In this document: in pieces, positions 22,915 to 34,999 of the stretch | Layout of the letters: the number at the start of each line of letters is the position of its first letter | Position numbering within the stretch: position 1 is the first letter of the stretch | Source of the DNA: Cytidiella melzeri | Taxonomy: Eukaryota > Basidiomycota > Agaricomycetes > Polyporales > Irpicaceae | DNA length: 64,000 nt | Direction: 5' to 3' | Assembly: GCA_022592445.1 (NCBI GenBank) | Contig: JABYQR010000095.1 | Coordinates: 62,001 to 126,000, forward strand | Notes under the pieces: model-generated | Database searches by the model: none | What the model saw: the letters and a program-made list of their open reading frames with translations, nothing else | Told to the model about the DNA's origin: nothing | Made by a program: the position numbers and the translations under genes

Positions 22915-23353
22915 TAATGGTTTTCAGCTCCGGCTCACGGACTCTTAGTTACCGGATTTCCTTTTGTATTCCGTATATGGTCGCTTTATTGTTCTTTCAT
23001 CATGCGGACACATCTGTATCACAGATATTCCTTTTTGGGTCGCCTGAGGGCTCTGTCTTATATACCTTCGCCCCCGCTCCTGACACTCCATCGTGCTCTT
23101 TCTCTTTCGCACCTGGAGTGAGTATTCTTCGTTGTCCCTCACATATGCAATATGCTCACAGCCTGTACCTTTAGTTAACTCGCTCTGCTCGTGTGTCTTA
23201 GGTACAGTCATTATGCTGATCGTGCTCTTTCTCTTTCGCACCTGGATTAACTCGCTCTGCTCGTGTGTCTTAGGTCCTTACGACGGCAAGTGGGATTACG
23301 ACTGCGCATCCATCCCTGCCTCTAGACGTGTTGAATTCATTCGACCGGCTTTA
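22915..23353 (+). repeat. Copia-2 5' LTR
   Basis: 439 bp, nearly identical to 27974-28412. It contains CTTATATACC (TATA-like, about 23058) and an internal duplication (CTCTTTCTCTTTCGCACCTGG occurs twice, as does the segment CTCGCTCTGCTCGTGTGTCTTAGG). Confidence 0.93.
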
Positions 23354-23483
23354 GGTTATGAGCCCCGCCTGACTCTAATCCACACTCGTCGTTCACCTTA
23401 TCGCGCCCATCTGCGCTTCGCTCCGATCAACGTCGACACACGACTCCAGGTTTTCATATCCACATCCTTAACGTCCTATCAAC

Positions 23484-26400
23484 ATGTCGAGCACTACACC
23501 TCCCACAGGTGGTTCGGCATCGTCTGGCCCTGCTGGGTCCACTCCTGCCTCTGCAGGCCCCTCTGCCGCTGGTTCGTCGTTCGTCAAGAACACTTCCAGC
23601 AACTCCTCGTTCATCAAACTCGACTCGCTGCCTAAGCTGACTGGTGCCAACAACTGGAAGGAATGGAACATGCTGTTCATCCAGTTCCTCAAGACGCAAG
23701 CTGCGTCTGGCATGGTCGATCCTTCTCTGGTCAAGCCCGCGTCCACCGACACGGACTACGACGACTGGTGCAAGGCCGACGCCAACGTCACTCTGGTTCT
23801 CCTCGCGACCGTTGACAGCTCTCTCCACCATCTCTTCGACCTTGAAACCAACTCTGCCGCCGAGATCTACGCTAAGCTAAAGGCCAACTACTCCGCCTCG
23901 ACCACTCTATCTGCATTCCTCAAGTTCAAGCAATACTTCCTTCACACGATCGACGGCTCACGCCCTCTCGTTGAACAGCTTGAAGAACGTGGTCGTCTCT
24001 GGCAAGAAGTTGACGCCTCTGGCATCCTTGGCGACAAGGAACTGCTCAAGATCTTCGGTCTCCTCTCGGTACTCCCTGACTCCTTCGCCAACATCGTCGA
24101 GCCCATCCTCGCTGTCACCGCGCCAAAGGACTTGAAATACGACGACATCCGATCGCGCCTCATCGACGAGGCTAAGCGAAAGGAATCGCCTTCAGTATCT
24201 GCAGTCAAGTTCAACAAGTCTTCGGCTTTGTCCTCGTCGGGCAAGTCAAAGAAGCAGTGCGGGTTCTGCAAGTACAAGGGTCATACAGAGGACGAGTGTC
24301 GTAAGAAGAAGGCTGCCATTGAGGAGGCAAGGAAAGGGGGAAAAGGAGGAAAGGACAAGGGGAAGAAGGAATCTTCTGGGTCACCATCATCGTCTAACGG
24401 TTCTGCTGCTGTACATGTAGTCTCTGCTGAGGACTCCGCGTCCGAAGCCGCCAACGTTGCAAATATAGATGTTATGTTTTATGCTTCGGGTGAAACACCC
24501 TGGATGCTCGACTCAGGCTGTACGAGACACATCACCAACAACCTCAACGACTTCCACGACTACAAGCCGTTCGCTACGCCGTTGTTTGCGACATTGGCTG
24601 ATGCTTCGAAGACTTCAATGTCTACGCTTGGGTCTGGGAGCGTACGTGGAACTGTACACATTGATGGAAAGCAGCTCACAGCGCAGTTTGACAACGTCTT
24701 ATACTGCCCGGGCATCGCTTACCGACTCATTTCGATTTCCTGTCTTGACTCCAAAGGATTCTCTACCGTTTTCACTGGCGGTAAAGCACGGATACACAAG
24801 AATGATACCACCTACGGCATAGGTACTCTCAAGGGCGGTCAATACTGGTTGGGACTTCGTGTCTCTTCTTCGTCGGTCGCCTCTTCCACGCACACGCACT
24901 CGTCACCCATCGACCTTGTACACCAACGCTATGGTCACCTCAACTGGGAAGCACTACAGAAGCTACGCTCTGATGACTCCCCAGTGACAGGTCTGACTAT
25001 TGACGAGAAGACTCCTCGCTCTGAACACGCATGCGAAGGTTGTCAACTCGGCAAGGCCACACGACGCACATTCCATTCGTCCTCGACACCTCGCGCGGAC
25101 AAACCTTTCGATCTCATTCACACTGACTTGGCTGGACCTATGCAGAACTCTTCTGTAAACGGCAGACACCTCTACATGCTCACGTACATCGACGACTGCT
25201 CTGACAACGTCTGGATTTATTTCCTGAAACACAAAGACGAACAGGAGCAGAAGTTCGAGGAGTTCCGTCAGCTGGTCAAAACTCAGTTTGAGAGGAATAT
25301 CAAGATTCTTCGCTCTGACAGGGGCGGTGAATACCAGTCGAAGCGCTTCGTGCAACGATTGAAGGATCTTGGAATTGTCCATCAGCGCACCACCCCGGAT
25401 ACACCACAACAAAACGGCAAGGCTGAGTGTTTCAACCGCACCATCATGGAGGCTGCGCTCTCTATGCTTTACGCCGCCGGGATGTCCAAAGGATTCTGGG
25501 AAGAAGCCGTGAAAACCGCCGTGCATGTGCGCAACCGAGCACCCAAACGGTCTCTGGATTGGAGGACACCATTCGAGATTATCACTGGCTCCAAGCCGGA
25601 TGTTTCATACTTCCGTGTTTTTGGCTGCCTAGCCTATTGCCACATTCACAAGGATCATCGCAGGAAGCTCGATGCTCATGCTCAGCCTCTTGTGCATGTT
25701 GGGTATGAAGCGGGTTCTAAAGGTTACCGCTTATGGGACAAACATACTCATAGGATCGTCTCGAGTACTGACGTTGTATTCAACGAACTGATCTTTCCTA
25801 ACCGTCCTTCACCTCCTACTCAACCATCTTCGAGCATTCCAACCTCTCCGCCGACCACGTACGATCTTGAACTCTCACTCCCTTTGACGCCCTCTTCACA
25901 GCCGGCTACTACCACGTCACAAGTGCCCTCAACTCAACAACCACCTCCTCTTGATGCAACATCCATGTCGGCTCCTACGCCTTCACGGATACCGCGTCCC
26001 TCTACTCCTATTCCTAGTTCGTCCACATCTGCTGAACCAGAGCCTAGCTCTTCATCCACGCCACTCTCGCCTTCCAAACGGAAAGGTCCTCCTGTCGTAC
26101 CTTCTCCCAAACTCGAGCCAAATCCCAATCGTCTTCCGGCCGCTTCTCCACACGACTATCTTCCATTCTCCAACCCGGCTCATGCTGGTGTTACACGTCG
26201 TTCACAACGCACTGTTGTACCTCGTGATGCGAAGCGTCTCCAGTCTATGTGGGCTGCTACTGAACAAGAGATTGAGGAGACGACTCGGGCTCACGGTAAC
26301 AAGGTCCCCTACAAAGGCAAAGGCAAAGCGAAAGCTGATGCCGGCGCTGTCCTCTCTGACGAGCAGGTCGTCATGCTGGCAGCGGCAGTTACGCCTCAGG

Positions 26401-27976
26401 GGGAGCCTCGTACCTATCGGCAGGCTATGGGTTCACCGGATCGAGATGACTGGCGTGCAGCTATGGAGGCCGAAATCAAAGGTCTCCAGGACACTGGAAC
26501 ATGGAAACTAGTCGATTTGCCACCTGGTTGCAAGGCGATCAAGAGCAAATGGGTTTACAAGCTCAAACTCGACAAGGACGGAAATGTTGATCGTTATAAG
26601 GCACGTCTGGTAGCCAAGGGTTTTGAGCAAGTTCAAGGCATCGATTTCACAGACACCTTCGCTCCCGTCGCCCGTCTGGAGTCTTGGCGATACCTCGTCG
26701 CCTTGGCAGCTATTCTGGACTGGGAAATTCACCAGATTGACTTCCAACAAGCCTATCTGAACGGATCTTTAGACGAGGAGGTTTACATGGAGCAACCTGA
26801 AGGGTTTGTACTGGATGAAGGCAAAGTATGCCGCCTTCATAAGGCAATCTATGGCCTAAAGCAAGCAGGACGCCAATGGTTCCTCACGCTCAAGGCATGC
26901 CTCGAAGAACTCGGCTTCGTCTGTTACGACACAGGTGATGTCGCCATTTTCACTCGTCGACGAGGGGGAGCCCTCCAAATTATTGTTTGCTACGTCGATG
27001 ATCTCACTATTATGGGAACAGTCTCACCCTCATCAAGGAGACCAAGGACGCTCTTCGTCGCCATTTCGATCTCAAAGACTTAGGCGAGCTCAAGCACTAT
27101 CTCGGTATCCGTATCACTCGGGATAGGGGAGTCGTCTCATCTACCTCGACCAAGAGGTCTACATCAATTCCGTTCTCAAACGCTTCCAGCATGAGGACTC
27201 CAATCCTGCTTCCACACCGCTTCCAACCGGTATCCAGTTGGTACACAACGAAAATCCCAAGGAACAGTGCGACCCAGCACTTATCCACACTACCGCAGCG
27301 TACTTGGCTCACTCATGTACGCCTCCCTTGGAACTCGACCTGACATCTCGTACGCCGTTGCGAAGCTCTGTCAATACCAGTCCAACCCCTCGCAGTTGCA
27401 TCTCCGCGCTGCATATCATGTCCTTCGCTACCTTCGTGGTACATCCAGTCTCCGACTTTGTCTAGGCCATAATGACGAAGGCGTTGACGATCTTGTCGGT
27501 TACACCGACGCTGACTTTGCCGGCGACTTAGACGACTCGCTCGCCACATCTGGCTGGGTTTATTTCCTAGGCTATGGCGCTGTCTGCTGGTCCTCGCGCA
27601 AACAACGTTCTGTGGCGAAGTCTACCTTCGACTCAGAATACTTTGCGGCTCACGAAGCTTGCGAGCAACTCAAGTGGTTGAAGATTCTCACTGATCAAAT
27701 TGAGCAACCTCTTCCCTACCTGTCGTCCTTCATTGCGACAACAAGAGTGCTGTAGACGCTTCCAAGTCCACCCACGTGAAGCATCGCTCAAAACATACTC
27801 GCGTCACTGCACACGCTGTTCACGAATGCGTCACCGAAGGCCTCGTCGAATTGGTTCGAATCCCTGGAGTTGACAACCCCGCCGACATCTTCACCAAGTC
27901 TTTACCGGCTGAAGCTCACGTTCGTCACTCTGAGTGCTTAGGGCTCGTCCAGTTTCACCTCGCTGAGGGGGAGTAA
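23484..27976 (+). pseudogene. Copia-2 Gag-Pol polyprotein with several frameshifts
   Basis: Open from 23484 for 1199 codons. It contains gag (about residues 40-240), a zinc knuckle (CGFCKYKGHTEDEC), protease (WMLDSGCTRHIT, about 340), GAG-pre-integrase (HQRYGHLNWEAL ... CEGCQLGK), integrase (SDRGGEYQSKRF and PQQNGKAECFNRT) and reverse transcriptase through CYVDDLTIMG (about 1170). A 1-nt loss near 27012 then shifts the frame. The rest of RT and RNase H (YTDADFAGDLDDS, SEYFAAHEACEQLKW, then KHTRVTAHAVHE) is spread over other frames with breaks near 27130, 27290 and 27720. The final codon TAA (27974-27976) is the first three bases of the 3' LTR. Confidence 0.93.
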
Positions 27977-28412
27977 TGGTTTTCAGCTCCGGCTCACGGA
28001 CTCTTAGTTACCGGATTTCCTTTTGTATTCCGTATATGGTCGCTTTATTGTTCTTTCATCACGCGGACACATCTGTATCACAGATATTCCTTTTTGGGTC
28101 GCCTGAGGGCTCTGTCTTATATACCTTCGCCCCCGCTCCTGACACTCCATCGTGCTCTTTCTCTTTCGCACCTGGAGTGAGTATTCTTCGTTGTCCCTCA
28201 CATATGCAATATGCTCACAGCCTGTACCTTTAGTTAACTCGCTCTGCTCGTGTGTCTTAGGTACAGTCATTATGCTGATCGTGCTCTTTCTCTTTCGCAC
28301 CTGGATTAACTCGCTCTGCTCGTGTGTCTTAGGTCCTTACGACGGCAAGTGGGATTACGACTGCGCATCCATCCCTGCCTCTAGACGTGTTGAATTCATT
28401 CGACCGGCTTTA
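27974..28412 (+). repeat. Copia-2 3' LTR
   Basis: 439 bp, the same length as the 5' LTR and differing by very few bases (for example CACGCGG here versus CATGCGG). The near-identity implies a fairly recent insertion despite the coding frameshifts. Confidence 0.93.
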
Positions 28413-28461
28413 TGACAACGATGTAGTAATGTGTTTCAATTCTGATGGTAGCTCTAGAGCA

Positions 28462-28687
28462 CGGGGCTCATAACCTGTCAATCAGATGCGTCTGGCACAG
28501 GGTAAGCAACAAATAGAATTGAAACAGTGGTGGTCATACCTGGCACAGGGTAAGCAACGAATGAGTTGCCCCTGTGCCAGGTCGGAATCTTTTATACAGT
28601 GCGGATATTCCGTGTATGGTATCCCGTCTCATCAGCGCCCCGCCTCTCAACCCTATTCCGTCTCCAGAGGCCGGTCACACTCTGACA
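28462..28687 (-). mobile_element. Copia-1 primer-binding site and 5' LTR
   Basis: On the minus strand the LTR (28687-28476, 212 bp) begins TGTCAGAGTG and ends TGATTGACA, with TATAAAAG at about 28592-28585. It is followed directly by the primer-binding site GGTTATGAGCCCCG (28475-28462). This is displaced from the copia-1 coding region only by copia-2. The LTR has an inner hairpin (CCTGGCACAGG ... CCTGTGCCAGG, about 28538-28582). The matching 3' LTR is absent at the truncated left end. Confidence 0.75.
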
Positions 28688-28699
28688 ATTACACAGACC

Positions 28700-28949
28700 T
28701 CTAAAAATCTGTAGCATGCATACCATTTTCCAACATTTAAATACATGACATTTTTGCCGGTCCGTCCCCTCGGTGTTACTTACATGTTACTTACATTTGA
28801 CAGTTTATATAGGACAGAACCCTTGTTTTTACCAGCGTCTACCATTCACAAAGTTAAATATGTTGATTTTTCTTGACGTCTCATGATACATGTAAGTAAC
28901 ACCATTTACTGACACATGTTTGTTAATATTGACTTACCGACGGAACCCT
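28700..28949. repeat. Candidate transposon end (right)
   Basis: Contains GCATGC and ATTTTCCAACA (about 28715-28737), several GTTACTTACAT copies (about 28774-28799), ATGTAAGTAAC (28890-28900) and terminal CCGACGGAACCC. All are inverted relative to 10156-10345. It is adjacent to the copia-1 LTR. Confidence 0.45.
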
Positions 28950-29861
28950 ACCGAAAACGCTGCCCGTAATCACGAATACCTCGTATTGGTATAACGAGCC
29001 TTTGTTGACCACAAGGTATCTCCGCACTCATTGACTTGAGGTTAATCTCCCACCCAATTGTCAGCACTAATCAAACTCCGCTAGGCGCGGGCTGATGGCG
29101 GCAAACCGGGAGCTCGGCGGGGGACTTGGGTGATTTGTGAGCTCCTCAACAGCTAGTCACATAGTGATTACATAGGACAATAAGTATGATTAAAGGGTAC
29201 ATATTTCAGTATATAAGAGAGTACATATTTTAGTATATAAGAGAGTACATATTTTAGTATATAAGACTGTTACATGGTGTACAAAACCTTACTGATGGCA
29301 TTGTGAATCTTTCAATTCCCCCTTTCTAGTAAAGCTCTATTCATGCCTCTGTCAGGCTCTTTGGTTCCTTCTGTTTGCACTGCTCACATACTTACACATG
29401 CTTCACAGTGTATCATGGTTACTTGGATTGTGTTTGGAAAGCTGCCCTTTCCCTTTTCTGGTAAAGCTCTATTGATATCTTTGCCATGCTATGCTTCTGT
29501 TTCCTTGGTTTTCTCAACTTACGCAGGTTTTGTCTTCTGTTTGTGCTGCTTGCATGCTCATACATGTTTTGCAGTGTATCATAGTTACTTAGATTGTGTT
29601 TGGAACAGCTGCCCTTTCCCTTTTCCAGTAAAGCTCTATTTATATGGCCTTATGTGTACCAGAGCAGGTGGGGGTGCTGGCTTTGAGGTGAGCAGCACTA
29701 TTTCTATGCTGACTATCAAACAACATACTGAATATACTTTGCATGTTAAGCTTGACAATGAAGAGGAGAATTATCAATTAACAGGCCTGGTACAGGGTTG
29801 AGTACTAATACTATAAGTACAGGGATGTGTGTACCTGGCACGGGGTTGAGTTAACTAATTG

Positions 29862-29992
29862 GAGTTAGGTCTGAGGTTTGAATGGACACAAGAAGATAAC
29901 CAATAACATAATAGTTCCGTGTTGAAGAGAGGTGATGTGGATCAGAAAGTGAGGGAGGAAGGATGAGTTGGATCGTCAAGGCAAACGTAAGG
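29862..29992. repeat. Direct repeat pair inside MULE-2 (second copy 31190-31316)
   Basis: The two segments share GAGGTTTGAATGGACACA, ACATAATAGTT, GGTGTTGAAG/GGTGTGGATCAG and GTCAAGGCAA in the same order and orientation, about 80 percent identical. The solo gypsy LTR inserted exactly at the end of the first copy. They are probably remnants of the ends of another, lost LTR element. Confidence 0.55.
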
Positions 29993-30701
29993 TGTCACGG
30001 AGCGACTGCTGCTATGCTGATAACCCTAAAAAGGGGATGGAGTAGAGAGGAAGGGGGTGGATCTCCAAAGACGACAATGAGGTCAAAGTCGATGATGGGC
30101 AGGCAAGCAGGCACTGAGGCCGGATACTAGCAGTGCAAATGACAGAGTTAATATAGTATGATACTAAGTTACATGCAGTAACTCACCTAGCAGTGCAAAT
30201 GACAGAGAGGTCAAGATGCAGAGCTAGGAAGGGTAAGGTCTACTATATATACTGTGGCTGGGTGGTCTGTGCACAAGTTCCCACACTAGGGACTGGAGTA
30301 ACTGTGGGGCTGGAGTAACAATAGAACAATAAGGGACCAGGGTAACTGTCAAGGACCTGAGTAACTGTCAAGGACCAGGGTACGGAGAACAGTAGAGCTA
30401 GAACACTAGAACAATAGAATAGGAACAATAGAACAATAGAAACTGGGGGAATCCCTGGGGAATCCCTATCAATGGAAGAGGAACAATAGAACAATAGCCT
30501 AGGTTGATCTGGAACCGCTCCAGACTGAGTCTAGGGTTTGGGTCTGGACTATTGATAAATAAGGCAGGATGTCACGTGACCCGGGTTAGGGTTAGGTCTG
30601 GTAACACTCCTAGCCGGAAAATAAGCGCTCTAGATAGGCGCTTAAGGCTATAAACTTGTGACAATGTTGGAAAAATCCGGTCTGTTGGACTATCCATGTC
30701 A
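29993..30701. mobile_element. Gypsy-family solo LTR with TSD TAAGG
   Basis: 709 bp (TGTCACGGAGCGACTGC ... CTATCCATGTCA), flanked by TAAGG at 29988-29992 and 30702-30706. Same family as 15494-16286 but with fewer AACAATAG repeats, which accounts for most of the length difference. Confidence 0.93.
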
Positions 30702-31599
30702 TAAGGTGTTAAGACCGACTATTGTCAAGGGACAAGTTGTCAAGTCAGAACCCCTTGGTGTAGCTACACACAAGGTCGAATGATGGTCTAGGCTGCGCGG
30801 TTGCTGTCAAGCACAGTGGCAGACAGATGATGGTTTGACAGAAGGAATATTGATATGAAGTGGATAGACTGAGGTTCTAGCCCCCATGTCTAGCGGCTAT
30901 TTATACATGTTGACCTAACTAATTTTGGACCAGTCCAAAGTAGTGGTAGCAAATCAGAGAAATAGAAAGGAAGAACAATACACAGAGAACAATAGCTGCT
31001 TTGGAAGGCCAATGTGATAAAAGACCGTCAAGGCGCAGAAACAAGGGACAATAGAAAGGTGAGGTATGAGGCAAAGATCAATAGAGAAGGGGTTGAACCC
31101 GAGACAGGGGATAGACAGGGTTGGACCCAATGGAATGGTAACGGAGGTATGGAAAGGCTGAGGGTTGAACCAAAACAATGGTAACCAATCAGAGTGGGGT
31201 CCGAGGTTTGAATGGACACAGGGAGACAATCAATGACATAATAGTTTGTGTTGAACGGAGGTGGTGTGGATCAGGGAATGTAGGGGAAAGGACGAGTTGG
31301 ATTGTCAAGGCAAGTGTAAAAAGGATAACTAGTTATCAGGATAACCAAAGAAGTGAAGAAGAACAACAAGGTGTGAAGACCATTTGTAACATTTCCCCAT
31401 GTTCTGTGGGCTCAACATCTTCCTCGGCATCAAGATTCTTGGTACAATGTGCAAACCTGTAGACTTTGTGGTGCGCAACTTCTTCATCACCAAAGACACC
31501 TTTGTCACTATTCTTTTTTTCTTGCTGATCCATCCTAACAACGGATATGTCAAAAGTCAGGGTTGTGTGTGCTGCTAAGACTCAACGGTGCTGTCAGAC

Positions 31600-31870
31600 C
31601 TCTGAGTACCTAAGACACAAGTGTCAAGCGAGTGAGCCCAAGGTGCAAAGGAAGAGAGCATGATTATAATATAACTGTACCTAAGACACGAGCGTCAAGC
31701 AAGTGAGCTAAGTACAGGGTCAACATATGTACATACTGCAAATGCAAGGGAGATGAAGCTTACCCCAAGGTACAAAGGAAGAGAGCACAATGGGGGGAAA
31801 TGAGAGGAATGAGTGAACTCTTATAGCACAATGAGAGACGGCTCGAAAAGGAAATGATAATCAGAAAGGG
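31600..31870 (-). mobile_element. Decayed copia LTR fragment
   Basis: On the minus strand the order of motifs follows the copia-2/copia-3 LTRs: a GTGCTCT..TTTGTACC..  segment, a GCTCACTTG.. segment and GTGTCTTAGGTAC, repeated twice. It is much diverged and its boundaries cannot be set. Confidence 0.45.
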
Positions 31871-32778
31871 TGTGTCTGTGGAAATGATGCTATGCTAACA
31901 TGTGATTCATATATGATAAGAACAAGAAAACAAACAAGGGGACCTTGTCCGTGAGCGAGAGCTGGAAATATCAACATCCATCTTCCTCTTCTCCTTTCTC
32001 AACCTCCTCATCATCTTTCCATTGAGAACTGCCCAAGAATGTGCCTGAGTCAGAATCATTGTCACTTTCACCACCTGTGCTGTGATCTTCTTGATCAATG
32101 GACTTAGAGGTGCAAGCTGGGAGTTTGATTTTTGGCATGGCAGTAGTGATGGGAAGAGGTCAACCCTGAACAGTAAGTCTGACACATGCAAAGGGCTTTT
32201 CTGGGGTGGTAAAATCTGGTATTGATTAATATCACAATGTGTACTCTGAGAACGCATGACTTGCGTGTAAGCAGTGCAAACAGAAGAAAAACCTGTGCAA
32301 GTTGAGGAAACCAACAGAAGCATAGGCTGGCAGAGGTATAAATAGAGCTTTACCAGAAAAGAGACAGGGTGGCTGTCCCAAAGACCGTCTAAGTAACAAT
32401 GATACACTATGACACATGTGTGAGTATGTGAGCAGTGCAAACAGAATAAACAAAGAGCCTGACAGAGGCATGAATAGAGCTTTACTGGAAAAGGGGAATT
32501 GGAAAATTTACATTGCCATCAGTGAGTTTTGTACACTATGTAACAGTCTTATATACCAAACTATGTACTCTCTTATTTACTAAAATATGTACCCTCTTAA
32601 TTATATTTACTGTGCTATGTAAATGCCTAAGATTACCATGTGTACTAGCTATTGATGAGCTCACAAATTGCCCCAAAGTCCCCCGCCAAGCTCTCGGTGT
32701 GCCGCCATCAGCCCGCGCCTAGCGGAGTTTCATTAGTGCTGACAATTGGGTGGGAGATTAACGTCAAGTCACTCATTG

Positions 32779-34999
32779 AGCCCCACTGCAAGCTGCTCAT
32801 GAACTCCTCAACTCGGTGTGATGCAGGACCGGCACATTTTCAATCTGGAGTGACTCGTACGTCAGTGCTGTGCTGCTTCTTTCTGACAGAGATCGCGAGG
32901 ACTACCTGTTACCCATCACGGTGACTCTGCTCAATCGTTTCTTTGCCTCTAGACTCGACAGCTGCAGCTGTAGTTCTCAGTCTTCAAAAGAGTCTGCGCC
33001 GGTGTTGAAGACGCTGAACGACGCCGGGAGTTCTGAGCTGTGGTGAGTGTTATGCTATACTGAGGGGCTTGCGTTGATATTCTTCTTCTTATTACACCGC
33101 GAAATGCAGCACCAACCTTAGCTCGCTTGGTCATGAACGGCCATGACGGTTCTTCATGTACACATTTCGGACATCGTCAGCGCCACCGCTGCGTATGTCT
33201 ACCCCCCTTTGCTTCGTGAGATCGCCGATCACATATACTCTGTTGCTGAAGGTTAATCGACAGGTCGTACTGGTCTGGAACGTGAGAACGCTGCGTTGGG
33301 CCGTCTTGACGATCGTCTTGTCGCATCCGTCACGTTCTCTTCTGGTGGTTGTATGCGTGCTGCTGCGAGGCTGACGGTTTGGGACATCAACACCTGTATA
33401 CGTGGAACGGGAATGCCGCCACCAGTGTGGGGTCTCATCCGAGCTCGTCCCCTATCATCTGAATGGTCTCATCCGCCTGCGGAATGGTGACGCTAGAGAC
33501 CGCCATTGCACGTTCGTGATAATCGGCACTTCGAGGGGTGGTATGCTGGCTCAGGCGTGGCGGGTCACCAATTGCTACAACTCTGGCTGTACGGAGAAGC
33601 GTAACGAGGAAAGATCGCGACAGGTCAAGAATTCAACCTCCGTCCTCGGCTTTGCTTAACGGTGGTCAGGTCAGCGCAACCACACCCTCTCTCAAATAAT
33701 CCTTGGTCGCTTGGGGGCCAAGGTATGGCATAGTCGTGGTTTATGGTGCGAACCGGGATAACTCATGCCATCCCATCGACACAAGGACGGAGATCCAATC
33801 GCAGCAGTTCGCAACAACGGACAGGTTCTCCCTCATGCTGGCCTTCGTAGCCGAAGTTTTTCCCATTCGGAATATGCCTTCGACTGCCGTGTCGCAGCCA
33901 CAACACCATTGCTCTCTCGCTGGACACTTGGCTGACAAGATCATGATTAAATGGGAAACGGGCTCCGAGGACCCCAACACACCAACACATCCAGAAAGAT
34001 CCGTTTCGCCTCTAGCTGTCGGCTTCTTCTCCAACATCCTGGGTCAAGAAACAAAGCTGTAGGACGTGGAAAGTAGCAAACTCCTCTTTCAGTCTACAAC
34101 GCAGTGATTATCTCTATATTGTCTCGGAAAAGCAGCAATTTGGATAGGCAGCGACGCAAACTCCTGGCACAAACAGTGTACTGTAACTTGGAGGAGCTTT
34201 GGTTCAGGCCGATCAGTGGCAGCAGCATGGGCCGAGCCACTGCCGTGGCCTTTCGAGATGGAAATGTAGCTTTCCTAGTGGCATAGTGGATCACTAGATC
34301 AATTACATCCTGTAACGCACACGCACATCATCTCCTGCAATACTTGATCAGTTTTCAAGAATTTGGTGGCCGCAGTGGCGGCCTCGAGCGTATGCCGCCG
34401 GCCCAAGTCAGGTGAGATTAGTGATGCATTTGGCCCGGCTTGGCCTGAAAGACCCGGCTTTGGCTGCAGGAGGCATGGTGGTCGAGGTACTCACCATCAG
34501 AGTGTGAGACACTTATATAGCCTCGAGACTCCAGGTACTGTCAGTACACAGGCTTTGTTGTGTCGAATGTGTAGGCCTCAGGCGGTAGCGGTGGGTGTCA
34601 TCGTCGTCGTGATCAAAAGAGCGCCCTGGCAGCCCATTTTGGCAGGCCATTATCACGGCAGCTATGTGTTTTTGACCTACTCGAAGGCCAACAGCGCACA
34701 CCTTCAGCTCAGAATCCAAAGGCCAAAAATATCCAAGCCTACAGGCCTATTGGGCCCCAAGTCGTGGCTTGGCCTGGCTCGGCTGGCTTGTTGGCCTCAA
34801 GCCGTGCGTCACTAGGTGGGATGAGCCTGAGTTTGGGCAATTTCCACTTTCTCAGCGTTGCAAGTTACGTACGTTTCCCAGGATTCCACATTCCAGCGTT
34901 CTAGACGCCACAACGCGGCGCTGATCAGTAAGAAAGTATATAAGGATCACAGTGACATCGTGGCACATTCCCTCGCCTACCCACATACCACCACCACCT
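32779..34999. other. Region without a recognised gene
   Basis: About 2.2 kb between MULE-2 and the NACHT gene. Several short open frames overlap on both strands but none shows a signal peptide, domain motif or conserved splice pattern. It may contain decayed host sequence. Confidence 0.4.

Larger units (their letters stand above)
22915..28412 (+). mobile_element. Copia-2 LTR retrotransposon, full length, TSD TGACA
   Basis: 5498 bp with two 439-bp LTRs (22915-23353 and 27974-28412), both beginning TAATGGTTTTC and ending CGGCTTTA. Flanks are TGACA at 22910-22914 and 28413-28417. A primer-binding site GGTTATGAGCCCC follows the 5' LTR directly (23354-23366), and the polypurine tract GAGGGGGAG abuts the 3' LTR. 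It inserted into the leader of copia-1. Confidence 0.95.
29034..32769. mobile_element. MULE-2: Mutator-like element with long inverted repeats, TSD CACTCATTG
   Basis: Ends are ACTTGAGGTTAATCTCCCACC at 29034 and its inverse at 32769 (GGTGGGAGATTAACGTCAAGT), flanked by the 9-bp duplication CACTCATTG (29025-29033 and 32770-32778). The inverted repeats extend roughly 550-600 bp (29034-29630 and 32200-32769). They contain internal repeats of GTAAAGCTCTATT and of TACATATTTTAGTATATAAGAG. The end sequence matches MULE-1 (51224). Just inside the left repeat, 29658-29687 encodes TRAGGGAGFE followed by a GTGAGC donor, matching an exon of MULE-1. No transposase domain remains; the interior carries a solo LTR and an old LTR fragment. 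Confidence 0.9.

Noticed and set aside
28433..28526. tRNA-like sequence (GGGGCTCATAACC with a flanking 11-bp inverted repeat)
   Set aside because: It lacks a T-arm and proper acceptor stem, and the CAT-anticodon look is explained by the copia-1 primer-binding site read on the opposite strand.
31178..31462. Captured host gene inside MULE-2
   Set aside because: The frame shows no conserved motif and overlaps a direct repeat of LTR-like sequence.
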